From NCBI RefSeq assembly GCF_050624435.1, contig NW_027457705.1, positions 400,001 to 464,000 of the forward strand: a DNA stretch of 64,000 bases, given 5' to 3'. This DNA comes from Tenrec ecaudatus (lineage: Eukaryota; Chordata; Mammalia; Afrosoricida; Tenrecidae). Below the pieces are notes generated by a model, which worked only from the letters and a program-made list of their open reading frames with translations, made no database searches and was not told the origin of the DNA. This document shows positions 54,479 to 64,000 of this stretch, one piece after another. A program made the translations under genes and the position numbers. The first letter of the stretch is position 1. Each line of letters opens with the position of its first letter.

Positions 54479-57400
54479 CGCCCCAGCCCTTAGGCTTAGG
54501 GAGCCCCTGGCCTGGGGCGCCACAGCCCTTACTCTTAGGGAGCCCCAGGCCTGGGGCGCCCCAGCCCTTAAGCTTAGGGAGCCCCTGGCCTGGGGCGCCA
54601 CAGCCCTTACTCTTAGGGAGCCCCAGGCGTGGGGCGTCCCGGCCCTTAAGCTTAGGGAGCTCCTGGCCTGAGGCGCCCCAGCCCTTAGGCTTATGGAGCC
54701 CCAGGCGTGGGGCGTCCCTGCCCTTAGGTTTTGGGAGCCCCAGGCCCGGGCCTCCCCAGCCCTTAGGCTTTGGGAGCCCCGGGCCAGGCGCGCCCCAGCC
54801 CTAGGCTTAGGGAGCCCCAGGCCTGTGGTGCCCCAGCCCTTAGGCTTAGGGAGCCCCAGGTTGGGGTGCTCCAACCCTTAAGCTTAGGGAGCCCCAGGCC
54901 TGGGGAGCCCCAGCCCTTAGGCTTAGGGAGCCCCAGGCCTGGGACGCCCCAGCCCTTAGTTTTAGAAGCCTCAGGTCTGGGGCGCCTCAGCCCTTAGGCT
55001 TAGGGAGCCCCAGGCCTGGGACGCATCAGCCCTTAGGTTTAAGGGGCCCCAGGAATGGGGCGCCCCAGCCCTTAGGCTTTGGGAGCCCGAGGCCTGGGGC
55101 GCCCCAGCCTTAAGGCTTTGGAAGCCCCAGGCCTGGGGCGCCCCAGCCCTTAGGCTTAGGGAGCCACAGGCCTGGGGCGACCCAGCCCTTAGGCTTAGGG
55201 AGCCACAGGCCTGGGGCGACCCAGCCCTTAGGCTTAGGGAGCCACAGGCCTGGGGCGACCCAGCCCTTAGGCTTAGGGAGCCCCTGGCCTCGTTCGCCAC
55301 AGCCCTTAGGCTTAGGGAGCCCCAGGCCTGGGGCGCCCCTGCCCTTAGGTTTTGGGAGCCCCAGCCCGGGGCTCACCAGCCCTTAGGCTTTGGGAGCCCC
55401 AGGCCTGGGGCGCTCCAGACCTAGGCTTAGGGAACCCAATGGCCTTTGGCGGCCAATCCCTTAGGCTTAGGGAGCCCCAGGCTGGGGTGCTCCAACCCTT
55501 AAGCTTAGGGAGCCCCAGGCCTTGGGAGCCCCAGCCCTTAGGCTTAGGGAGCCGCAGGCCTGGGACGACCCAGCACTTAGTCTTGGAAGCCTCAGGTCTG
55601 GGGCGCCCCAGCCCTTAGTCTTAGGGAGACCTAGGACTGGGACGCATCAGCCATAGGCTTAGGGGGCGCCAGGCCTGGGGCGCCCCAGGCCTTAAGCTTA
55701 CGGTGCCCCAGCATGGGTCGCCCCAGTCCTTAGGTTTGGGAGACCCAGGCCTGGGGCGCCCCAGCCCTTAGGCTTTGGTAGCCCCATGCCTGGGGCGCCC
55801 CAGGCTTTAGGCTTTGGGAGCCCCATGCCTGGGGTGCCCAACCCCTTAGGCTTAGGGAGCCCCAGGCCTGGGGCGCCCCAGCCCTTAGGCTTTGGGAGCC
55901 CCAGGCCTGGGGCGCGCCAGCCCTTAGGCTTAGGGAGCCCCAGGCCTGGGGCGCCCCAGCCCTTAGGCTTAAGGAGCCCCTGGCCTCGGGTGCCACAGCC
56001 CTTAGGCTTAGGGAGCCCCAGGCCTGGGGCACCCCAGCCTTTAAGCTAAGGGAGCACCTGGCCTGGGATGCCCCAGCCCTTAGGCTTGGATGCCTCAGGC
56101 CTGGGGCGCCCCTGCCCTTAAGTTTTGGGAGCCCCAGCCCGGAGCTCACCAGCCCTTAGGCTTTGGGAGCCCCAGGCCTGGGGCGCTCAAGCCCTAGGCT
56201 TAGGGAGCCCCAGGCTTTTGGCAGACCATCCCTTAGGCTTAGGGAGACCCAGGCTGGGGTGCTCCAACCCTTAAGCTTAGGGAGCCGCAGGCCTGGGGAG
56301 TCCCAGCCCTTAGGCTTAGGGAGCCGCAGGCCTGGGTCGCCCCAGCCCTTAGGGTTAGAGTGCCCCAGACATGCGGCGCCCCAGCAATTAGGCTTAGGGA
56401 GCCCCAGGCCTGGGGCGCCCCAGCCATTACACTTAGGGAGCCCCAGGCCTGGGGCGCCCCAGCCCTTAGGCTTTGTGAGCCCCAGGCCTGGGACTCCTCA
56501 TTCCTTGGGCTTTGGGAGTCCCAGGCCTGGGGCGCCCCAGGCCTGGGGCTTACAGAGCCCCAGGCCTGGGGCGCCGCAGCCCTTAGGCTTTGAGAGACCC
56601 AGGCCTGGGGCACCGCAGCCCTAAGGCTTAGGGAGCCCCAGACCTGGGGCGCCCCAGCCCTTGGACGCCCCAGCCCTTAGCCTTAGGGAGCCCCAGGCCT
56701 GGGGCGCCCAGCCCTTAGGCTTAGTTAGCCCTAGTCTTGGGACGCCCCAGCTCTTAGGCTTTGGGAGCCCCAGGCCTAGGGCGCCCCATCCCTGAGGCTT
56801 AGGGAGTTTCAGGCCTGGGGCGCCCCAGCCCTAAGGCTTAGGGAGCCCCTGGCATGGGGCACCAAAGCCCTTAGGCTGTGGGAGCCCAAGGCTTGGGGCG
56901 CCCCAGCCCTTAGGCTTAGGGAGCCCCAGGCCTGGGGCGCCCCAGCCCTTAGGCTTTGGAGCCCCAGGCCTGGGGCGTCCCAACCTTTAGGCTTTGGGAG
57001 CCCGATGCCTTGGCGCCCAAGCCCTTAGGCTTTGGGAGCCCCAGGCCTGGGGCGACCCAGCCCTTAAGTTTTGGGAGCACAAGGCCTGTGACGCCCCAGC
57101 ACTTAGGCTTTGGGAGCCCCAGACCTACGGCGCCCCAGCCCTTAGGCTTTGGGAGCACCAGGACGGGGACGCCCCAGGCCATAGGTTTTGGGAGCCCCAG
57201 GCCTGGGGCGCCCAAGCCCTTAGGCTTAAGTAGCCCTAGACCTGGGGCGCCCCAGCCCTTAGGCTTTGGGAGCGCCAGGCCTGGGGCGCCTCCGTCGTTA
57301 GGCGTAAGGAGCCCCAGGCCTGGTGAGCCCCAGCTCTTAGACTTAGGGAGCCCCAGGCCAGGGTCGCCCCAGCCCTTAGACTTTGGGAGCCCGAGGCCGG

Positions 57401-60400
57401 GTCGCCCCAGCCCTTAGTCTTAGGGAGCCCCAGGCCTGGTGCACCTCAGCCCTTAGGCTTTGGGAGCCCAAGGCATGGGACGCCCCAGCCCATAGGTTTT
57501 GGGAGCCCCAGGCCTGTGGTGCCCCAGCCCTTAGGCTTTGGAACCCCAGGCATGGGGCGCCCCAGCTCTTAGGCTTTGGGAGCCCCAGGCCTGGGGCGCC
57601 CAAGCCCTTAAGTTTAGGGAGCCCCAGGCCTGGGACGCCCCAGCCCTTAGGCTTGGGGAGCCCCAGGCCTGGGCCGCCCCAGCCCTTGGGCTTAGAGAGC
57701 CCCAGGCCTGGGGCGCCCCAGCCCTTGAGCTTAGAGAACCCCAGGCTTGGGACGCCCCAGCCCTTCGGCTTAGGGAGCTCCAAGCATGGGGCGCCCCCAC
57801 ACTTAGACTTTGGGAGCCCGAGGCCGGGTCACCCTAGACCTTAGGCTTAGGGAGCCCAGGCCTGAGGCGCCCCATTCCTTATGCGTTGGGAGCCCCAGGC
57901 TTGGGGCACCCCAGCCCTTAGGCTTTGGGAGCACCAGGACGGGGACGCCCCAGGCCATAGGTTTTGGGAGCCCCAGGCCTGGGGCGCCCAAGCCCTTAGG
58001 CTTAAGTAGCCCTAGACCTGGGGCGCCCCAGCCCTTAGGCTTTGGGAGCGCCAGGCCTGGGGCGCCCCCGTCGTTAGGCGTAAGGAGCCCCAGGCCTGGT
58101 GAGCCCCAGCTCTTAGACTTAGGGAGCCCCAGGCCAGGGTCGCCCCAGCCCTTAGACTTTGGGAGCCCGAGGCCGGGTCGCCCCAGCCCTTAGTCTTAGG
58201 GAGCCCCAGGCCTGGTGCACCTCAGCCCTTAGGCTTTGGGAGCCCAAGGCATGGGACGCCCCAGCCCATAGGTTTTGGGAGCCCCAGGCCTGTGGTGCCC
58301 CAGCCCTTAGGCTTTGGAACCCCAGGCATGGGGCACCCCAGCTCTTAGGCTTTGGGAGCCCCAGGCCTGGGGCGCCCCAGCCCTTAAGTTTAGGGAGCCC
58401 CAGGCCTGGGACGCCCCAGCACTTAGGCTTGGGGAGCCCCAGGCCTGGGCCGCCCCAGCCCTTGAGCTTAGAGAACCCCAGGCTTGGGACGCCCCAGCCC
58501 TTCGGCTTAGGGAGCTCCAAGCATGGGGCGCCCCCACACTTAGACTTTGGGAGCCCGAGGCCGGGTCGCCCTAGACCTTAGGCTTAGGGAGCCCAGGTCT
58601 GAGGCGCCCCATTCCTTATGCGTTGGGAGCCCCAGGCTTGGGGCTCCCCAGCCCTTAGGCTTTGGGAGCCCCAGGCCCGGGGTGCCCCAGCCCTTAGGTT
58701 TTGGGAGCCCCAGGCCCGGGGCTCCCCAGCCCTTAGGCTTTGGGAGCCCCAGGCCTGGGGCGTCGCAGCCCTTAGGCTTAGGGAGCCCCAGACCTGGGGC
58801 GCCACAACCCTGGGTCACCCCAGCCTTTAGCCTTAGGGAGCCCTAGGCCTGGGGCGCCCAGCCCTTAGGCTTCATTAGCCCCAGTCCTGGGGCGCTCCAA
58901 CCCATAGGCTTGGGAGCCCCAGGCCTAGGGCGTCCCAGCCCTTAGGCTTAGGGAGCCTCAGGCCTGGGGCGCCGCAGCCCTTAGGCTTAGGGAGCCCCAG
59001 GCCTGGGGCGCCCAGCCCTTAGGCTTTGGGAGCACCAGGACTGGGACGCCCCAGCCCATAGGTTTTTTGAGCCCCAAGTCTGGGGCTCCCCAGCCCTTAG
59101 GCTTAAGTAGCCACAGACCTGGGGCGCCCGAGCCCTTAGGCTTAGGGAGCCCCATGCATGGGGCGTCCCAGCCCTTAGGCTTAGGGTTCCCCAGGCCTGG
59201 GACGCCTCAGCCCTTGGGCATTGGGAGCCCCAGGACTGGGGCGCCCCAGCCCTTAGGCTTTGGGAGCCCCAGGCCTGGTGAGCCCCAGCTCTTAGATTAG
59301 GGAGCCCCTGGCCTGAGGCGCCCCAGCATTTAGGCTTAGGGAGCCACAGGCCTGGTGCGCCCCATCAAATAGGCTTAGGGAACCCCAGGCCTGGGTCGCA
59401 CCAGCCCTTAGGGTTAGAGAGCCCCAGACATGCGGCGCCCCAGCAATTAGGCTTAGGGAGCCCCAGGCCTGGGGCGCCCCAGCCATTAGACTTAGGGAGC
59501 CCCAGGCCTGGGGCGCCCCAGCCCTTAGGCTTTGTGAGCCCCAGGCCTGGGACTCCTCATTCCTTGGGCTTTGGGAGTCCCAGGCCTGGGGCGACCCAGC
59601 CCTTGGGCTTAGAGAGCCCCAGGCCTGGGGCGCCGCAGCCCTTAGGCTTTGAGAGACCCAGGCCTGGGGCACCGCAGCCCTAAGGCTTAGGGAGCCCCAG
59701 ACCTGGGGCGCCACAGCCCTGGGACGCCCCAGCCCTTAGCCTTAGGGAGCCCCAGGCCTGGGGCGCCCAGCCCTTAGGCTTAGTTAGCCCCAGTCCTGGG
59801 ACGCCCCAGCTCTTAGGCTTTGGGAGCCCCAGGCCTAGGGCGCCCCAGCCCTTAGGCTGTGGGAGCCCAAGGCTTGGGGCGCCCCAGCCCTTAGGCTTAG
59901 GGAGCCCCAGGCCTGGGGCGTCCCAACCCTTAGGCTTTGGGAGCCCGATGCCGTGGCGCCCAAGCCCTTAGGCTTTGGGAGCCCCAGGCGTGGGGCGCCC
60001 CAGCCCTTAGGTTTTGGGAGCACAAGGCCTGTGGCGCCCCAGCACTTAGGCTTTGGGAGCCCCAGATCTATGGCGCCCCAGCCCTTAGGCTTAGGGAGCA
60101 CCAGGACTGGGACGCCTCAAGCCATAGGTTTTGGGAGCCCCAGGCCTGGGGCGCCCCAGCCCTTAGGCTTAAGTAGCCCTAGACCTGGGGCGCCCCAGCC
60201 CTTAGGCTTTGGGAGGGCCAGGCCTGGGGCGCCCCCGTCGTAAGGCGTAAGGAGCCCCAGGCCTGGTGAGCCCCAGCACTTAGACTTAGGGAGTCCCAGG
60301 CCAGGGTCGCCCCAGCCCTTAGACTTTGGGAGCCCCAGGCCTGGTGCGCCTCAGCCCTTAGGCTTTGGGAGCCCAAGGCATGGGACGCCCCAGCCCATAG

Positions 60401-60618
60401 GTTTTGGGAGCCCCAGGCCTGTGGTGCCCCAGCCCTTAGGCTTTGGAACCCCAGGCATGGGGCGCCCCAGCCCTTAAGCTTTGGGAGCCCCAGGCCTGGG
60501 GCGCCCCAGCCCTTAAGTTTAGGGAGCCCCAGGCCTGGGACGCCCCAGCCCTTAGCCGTGGGGAGCCCCAGGCCTGGGACGCCCCAGCCCTTAGGCTTTG
60601 GGAGCCCCAGACCTGGGG
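54479..60618 (+). repeat. Higher-order repeat, copy 2 (about 6.14 kb)
   Basis: Follows copy 1 without spacer. Differences noted: C for T near 54,505, T for C near 54,987, G for A near 55,504, T for C near 55,727, A for C near 57,072, T for C near 57,289, A for G near 58,334 and T for C near 60,295. It has three instead of two GGAGCCACAGG-type units at 55,160-55,275. After about 60,636 the sequence no longer matches the start of the block (TTTGG against TTAGG, then GCGCCAGG), so there is no third copy in phase. Confidence 0.9.
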
Positions 60619-63600
60619 CGCCCCAGCCCTTAGGCTTTGGGAGCGCCAGGACTGTGGCGCCCCACCCCTTAGGATTTGGGAGCCCCAGGCCTGGGGCGCC
60701 CCAGCCCTTGGGCTTAGAGAGCCCCAGGCCTGGTGCGCCCCAGCCCTTGAGCTTAGAGAACCCCAGGCTTGGGACGCGCCAGCCCTTCGGCTTAGGGAGC
60801 TCCAAGCCTGGGGTGCCCCCACACTTAGGCTTAGGGAGCCCGAGGCCTGAGTCTCCCCAGACCTTAGGCTTAGGGAGCCCCAGGCCTGAGGCGCCCCATT
60901 CCTTAGGCTTTGGGAGCCCCAGGCTTGGGGCGCCCCAGCCCTTAGGCTTTGGGAGCACCAGGTTTGGGGTGCCCCAGCCCTTAGGCTTTGGGAGCCCCAG
61001 GCCGGGGGGGGCCCCAGCCCTTAGGCTTAGGGAGCACCAGGCCAGGGTCGCCCCTGCCCTTAGGCTTAGAGAGCCCCAGACCTGGGGCCCCCCAGCAATT
61101 AGGCTTAGGGAGCCCAAGGCCTGGGGCATCCCAGCCCTCAGTATTTGGTATGGCCAGACCTGGGGCGTCCCAGCCATTAGTCTTAGGGAGCCCCAGGCCT
61201 GGGTCGCCCCAGCCCTTAGGCTTGGGGAGCCCCAGGCCTGGGGCGCCCCAGCCCTTAGGCTTGATAGCTCCAGGTCTGGGGCGCCCCAGCCCTTAGTCTT
61301 AGTTAGCCCCAGGCCTGGGGTACCCCAGCCCTTAGGCTTTGCGAGCTCCAGGTCTGGGGCGCCCCAGCCCTAAGGCTTAGGGAGCCCCAGACCTGGGGCA
61401 CCCCAGCCCTTAGGCTTACGGAGCCCCAGGCTTGGGTCGCCCTAGCCCTTAGATGTTGGGAGCCCGAGGCCAGGTCGCCCCAGCCCTTAGTCTTTGGGAG
61501 CCCCAGACCTGGTGCGCCCCAGACATTAGGATTTGGGAGCCCCAGGCCTGGGGCTCCTCAGCCATTAGGCTTTGGGAGGCCCAGGCCTGGGACGCCCCTG
61601 CCCATAGGTTTTGGGGGCCCCAGGCCTGCGGCGCCCCAACCCTTAGGCTTTGGAACCCCAGGCATGGGGCGCCCCAGCCCTTAGGCTTTTGGAGGCCCCG
61701 GCCTGGTGCACCCAGTCCTTAGACTTAGGGAGAACCAGGCTTGGGACACCCCAGCCCTTATGCTTAGGGAGCCCCAGTCCTGGGACGACCCAGCCCTTAA
61801 GCTTAGGGAGCCCCAGACCTGGGGCGCCCCAGCCCTTAGGATTAGGGAGCCCGAGGCCTAGGGCGTCCCAGCCCTTAGGCTTAGGGAGTCCCAGGCCTGG
61901 GTCGCGCCAGCCCTTAGGCTTAGGGTGCCCCAGGCCTGGGACGCCTCAGCCCTTGGGCTTTGGGAGCCCCAGGCCTGGGGTGCCCCAGTCCTTAGGCTTA
62001 GGGAGCCCCAGGCCTGGGGCGCCCCAGCCCGCAGGCTTTGGGAGCCGCAGGCCTGGTGAGCCCCAGCAATTAGGCTTAGGGAGCACTAGGCCTGGGTGGC
62101 CCCTGCCCTTACGCTTAGAGAGCCCCAGACATGCGCTGCCCCAGCAATTAGGCTTAGGGACTCCCAGGCCTGGGGCGCCCCAGCCCTTAGGCTTAGGGAG
62201 CCCCAGGCCTGGGGCGCCGCAGCCCTTAGGCTTAGGGAGCCCCAGACCTGGGGCGCCCCAGCCTTTAGCCTTAGGGAGCCCCAGGCCTGGGGCACCCAGC
62301 CCTTATTCTTAGTTAGCCCCAGTCCTGGGGTACCCCAGCCCTTATTCTTAGTTAGCCTCAGGCCTAGGGCGCCCCACCCCTTAGGCTTAGGGAGCCTCAG
62401 GCCTGGGGCGCCCCAGCCCTAAGTCTTAGGGAGCCCCTGGCATGGGGCACCCCAGCCCTTAGGCTGTGGGAGCCCAAGGCCTGGGGCGCCCCAGCCCTTA
62501 AGCTTGGGAGCCCCAGGCCTGGGGCGCCCCAGCCCTTAGGCTTTGGGAGCCCAAGGCCTGGGGCTCCCCAGCCCTTAGGCTTTGGGAGTCCCGGCCTACA
62601 GCGCCCCAGCCCTTAGGCTTTGGGAGCACCAGGACTGGGACACCCCAGCCCATAGGTTTTGGGAGCCCCAGGCCCGGGGGCGCGCCAGCCCTTAGGCTTA
62701 AGTAGCCCCAGACCTGGGGCGAGCCAACCCTTAGGCTTTGGAACCCCAGGCCTGGGGCCCCCCAACCTTAAGGCTTAGGGAGCCCCAGGCCTGGGGCGCC
62801 CCAGCCCTTAGGCTTAGGGAGCCCCAGGCCTGGGGCGCCCCAGCCCTTAGGCTTTGTGAGCGCCAGGCCTGTGGCGCCGCAGCCCTTAGGATTTAGGAGC
62901 CCCAGGCCTGCGGCGCCCCAACCCTTAAGCTTTTGGAGCCCCAGGCCTGGGGCTCCCCAGCCCTTAGGCTTAGGGAGCCCCAGGCCTGGGGCTCCCCAGC
63001 CATTAGGCTTTGGGAGCCCCAGGCAAGGGACGCCCAAGCCCATAGGTTTTGGGAGCGCCAGGCCAGGGGCGCCCCCGCCATTAGCCGTAGGGAGCCCCAG
63101 GCCTGGTGAGCCCCAACTCTTAGGTTTAGGGAGCCCCAGGCCAGGGTCGCCCCAGCCCTTAGGCTTATTGGGCCCCAGACCTGGGGCGCCCCAGCAAGTA
63201 AGCTAGGGAGCCCTAGGCCTGGGTAGCCCCAGCCCTTAGGTTTAGAAAGCCCCAGACCTGGGGCGACCCAGCAATTAGGCTTAGGGAGCCCCAGGCCTGG
63301 GGTGCCCCAGCCCATAGGATTAGGGATGCCCAGGCCTGGGGTGCCCCAGCCCTTAGGTTTTGGGAACCCCAGTCCTGGGGCGCCCCAGCCCTTAGGCTTA
63401 GGGAGCCCCAGGCCTGGGTCGCCCCTGCTCTGCGGCTTAGGTTGCCCCAGGCCAGGGGCGCCCCAGCCCTTACACTTTGGGAGCCCCAGGCCTGGGGCGC
63501 CCCAGCCCTTAGGCTTTGGGAGCCCCAGGCCCGGGTGCCCCCGCCCTTAGGCGTAGGGAGCCCCAGGCCTGGTGAGCCCCAGCTCTTAGATTTAGGGAGC

Positions 63601-64000
63601 ACCTGGCCTGGGGCCCCACAGCACTTAGTCTTAGGGAGCCCCATGCCTGGGGCGCCCCAGCACTTAGGCTTAGGAAGCCCCAGGCCTGGCGCGCCTCAGC
63701 CCTTAGGCTTTGGGAGCCCCAGGCATGAGGCGCCTCAGCCCTTAGGCTTTCGGAGACCCAGGCCTGGGGCACCCCAGCCCTTAGGATTTGGGAGCCCCAG
63801 GCCAGGGGCGCCCCAGCCCTTAGGCTTAGGGAGCCCCAGGCCCGTCGCCCCAGCCTTTAGGCTTTGGGAGCCCCAAGCCTGGGGCGCCCCAGCCCTTAGG
63901 CTTAGGGAGCCCCAGGACTGAGGCGCCCCGGCCTTTAGGCTTTGGGAGCTCCAGGCCTGGGGCGCCCCAGCACTTAGGCTTAGGGATCCCGAGGCCTCAG
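60619..64000 (+). repeat. Satellite continuation, monomers outside the duplicated block
   Basis: The same 39-bp units, without a close duplicate elsewhere in the window. A more diverged relative of the 50.1/53.3-kb segment appears at about 62,040-62,300 (CCCCAGACATGCGCTGCCCC, CAGCAATTAGGCTTAGGG), and the GAGCCCCAGGCCTGGTGAGC / CAGGCCAGGGTCGCC pair recurs at 63,090-63,150. It reaches the window edge, so the right boundary is not seen. Confidence 0.9.

Larger units (their letters stand above)
48189..64000 (+). repeat. 39-bp GC-rich satellite array with higher-order structure
   Basis: Head-to-tail 39-bp units fill the window to its right edge, about 400 monomers by length. A canonical unit is 49,591-49,629. 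It begins GGCTTAGGGA (alternating with GGCTTTGGGA), holds the perfect palindrome GCCCCAGGCCTGGGGC, then the overlapping palindrome GGGGCGCCCC, and ends AGCCCTTA. GC is about 74% (29 of 39), with about one CpG per unit. Monomers differ by point changes, 1-bp indels (38-bp units with GGCGCCCAGCCC) and occasional partial units (around 50,395-50,415). The array is not telomeric, although each unit contains one TTAGGG. I know no named family with this unit. The true array length is unknown because it runs off the window. Confidence 0.97.

Noticed and set aside
60179-61177. 332-codon minus-strand open frame and dozens of other Pro/Gly-rich open frames in 48-64 kb
   Set aside because: They follow from a 39-bp period without stops in four frames. 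The same DNA is open on both strands, no non-repeat start or end domain exists, and monomer changes are not confined to silent positions.
48189-64000. CRISPR-like regular repeats
   Set aside because: There are no unique spacers; units are directly adjacent and the context is a mammalian genome.
48189-64000. Telomeric or interstitial telomere repeat because of TTAGGG in each unit
   Set aside because: TTAGGG occurs once per 39 bp and is never in tandem, and many units have TTTGGG instead.

Overview
The window reads as nuclear DNA of an afrotherian mammal, most probably a tenrec (Echinops-like). Three signals support this. More than twenty AfroSINE copies occur throughout. An RTE/BovB-type LINE with a YADD reverse transcriptase is repeatedly present on the minus strand. 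Three short hAT elements carry SPIN-type ends (CAGTGGTTCTCAACC ... GGTTGAGAACCACTG), two of them with 8-bp target duplications that differ at a single position. SPIN elements are documented in tenrec but not in elephant or hyrax, so SPIN plus AfroSINE points to tenrec. Repeats were recognised from memory of family sequences, without database support.

I found no convincing protein-coding exon, functional tRNA, rRNA or other cellular gene. Positions 1-48,188 are ordinary repeat-rich intergenic or intronic DNA. Old L1 and placental repeats are overlaid by RTE elements, by a younger LINE family ending in a CCAATAAAATG-type poly(A) signal, by AfroSINEs and by SPIN elements. Several insertions are nested with readable target-site duplications (15,066-17,232; 17,479-17,816; 18,608-18,763; 39,443-39,620; 41,918-42,623). 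Two LINE insertions hit the same point of two different AfroSINEs.

From about 48,189 to the end at 64,000 the sequence changes completely. It becomes a GC-rich (about 74%) tandem array of a 39-bp monomer built around the perfect palindrome GCCCCAGGCCTGGGGC. The array has at least three levels of higher-order structure. A block of about 6.2 kb (48,250-54,478) is repeated head to tail at 54,479-60,618 with only about eight substitutions seen by eye, plus three length changes (+39, -117 and -1 bp). Within each block there are older repeats at offsets of about 3.18 kb and about 0.78 kb. After 60,630 the array continues with more diverged units to the window edge. Because 39 = 3 x 13, four of the six frames stay open for long distances, giving apparent proline/glycine-rich proteins of up to 332 residues. 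I treat these as products of the repeat period, not genes.

The satellite with its very recent 6.2-kb duplication is the most notable part of the window. Nothing here resembles a multi-gene system.
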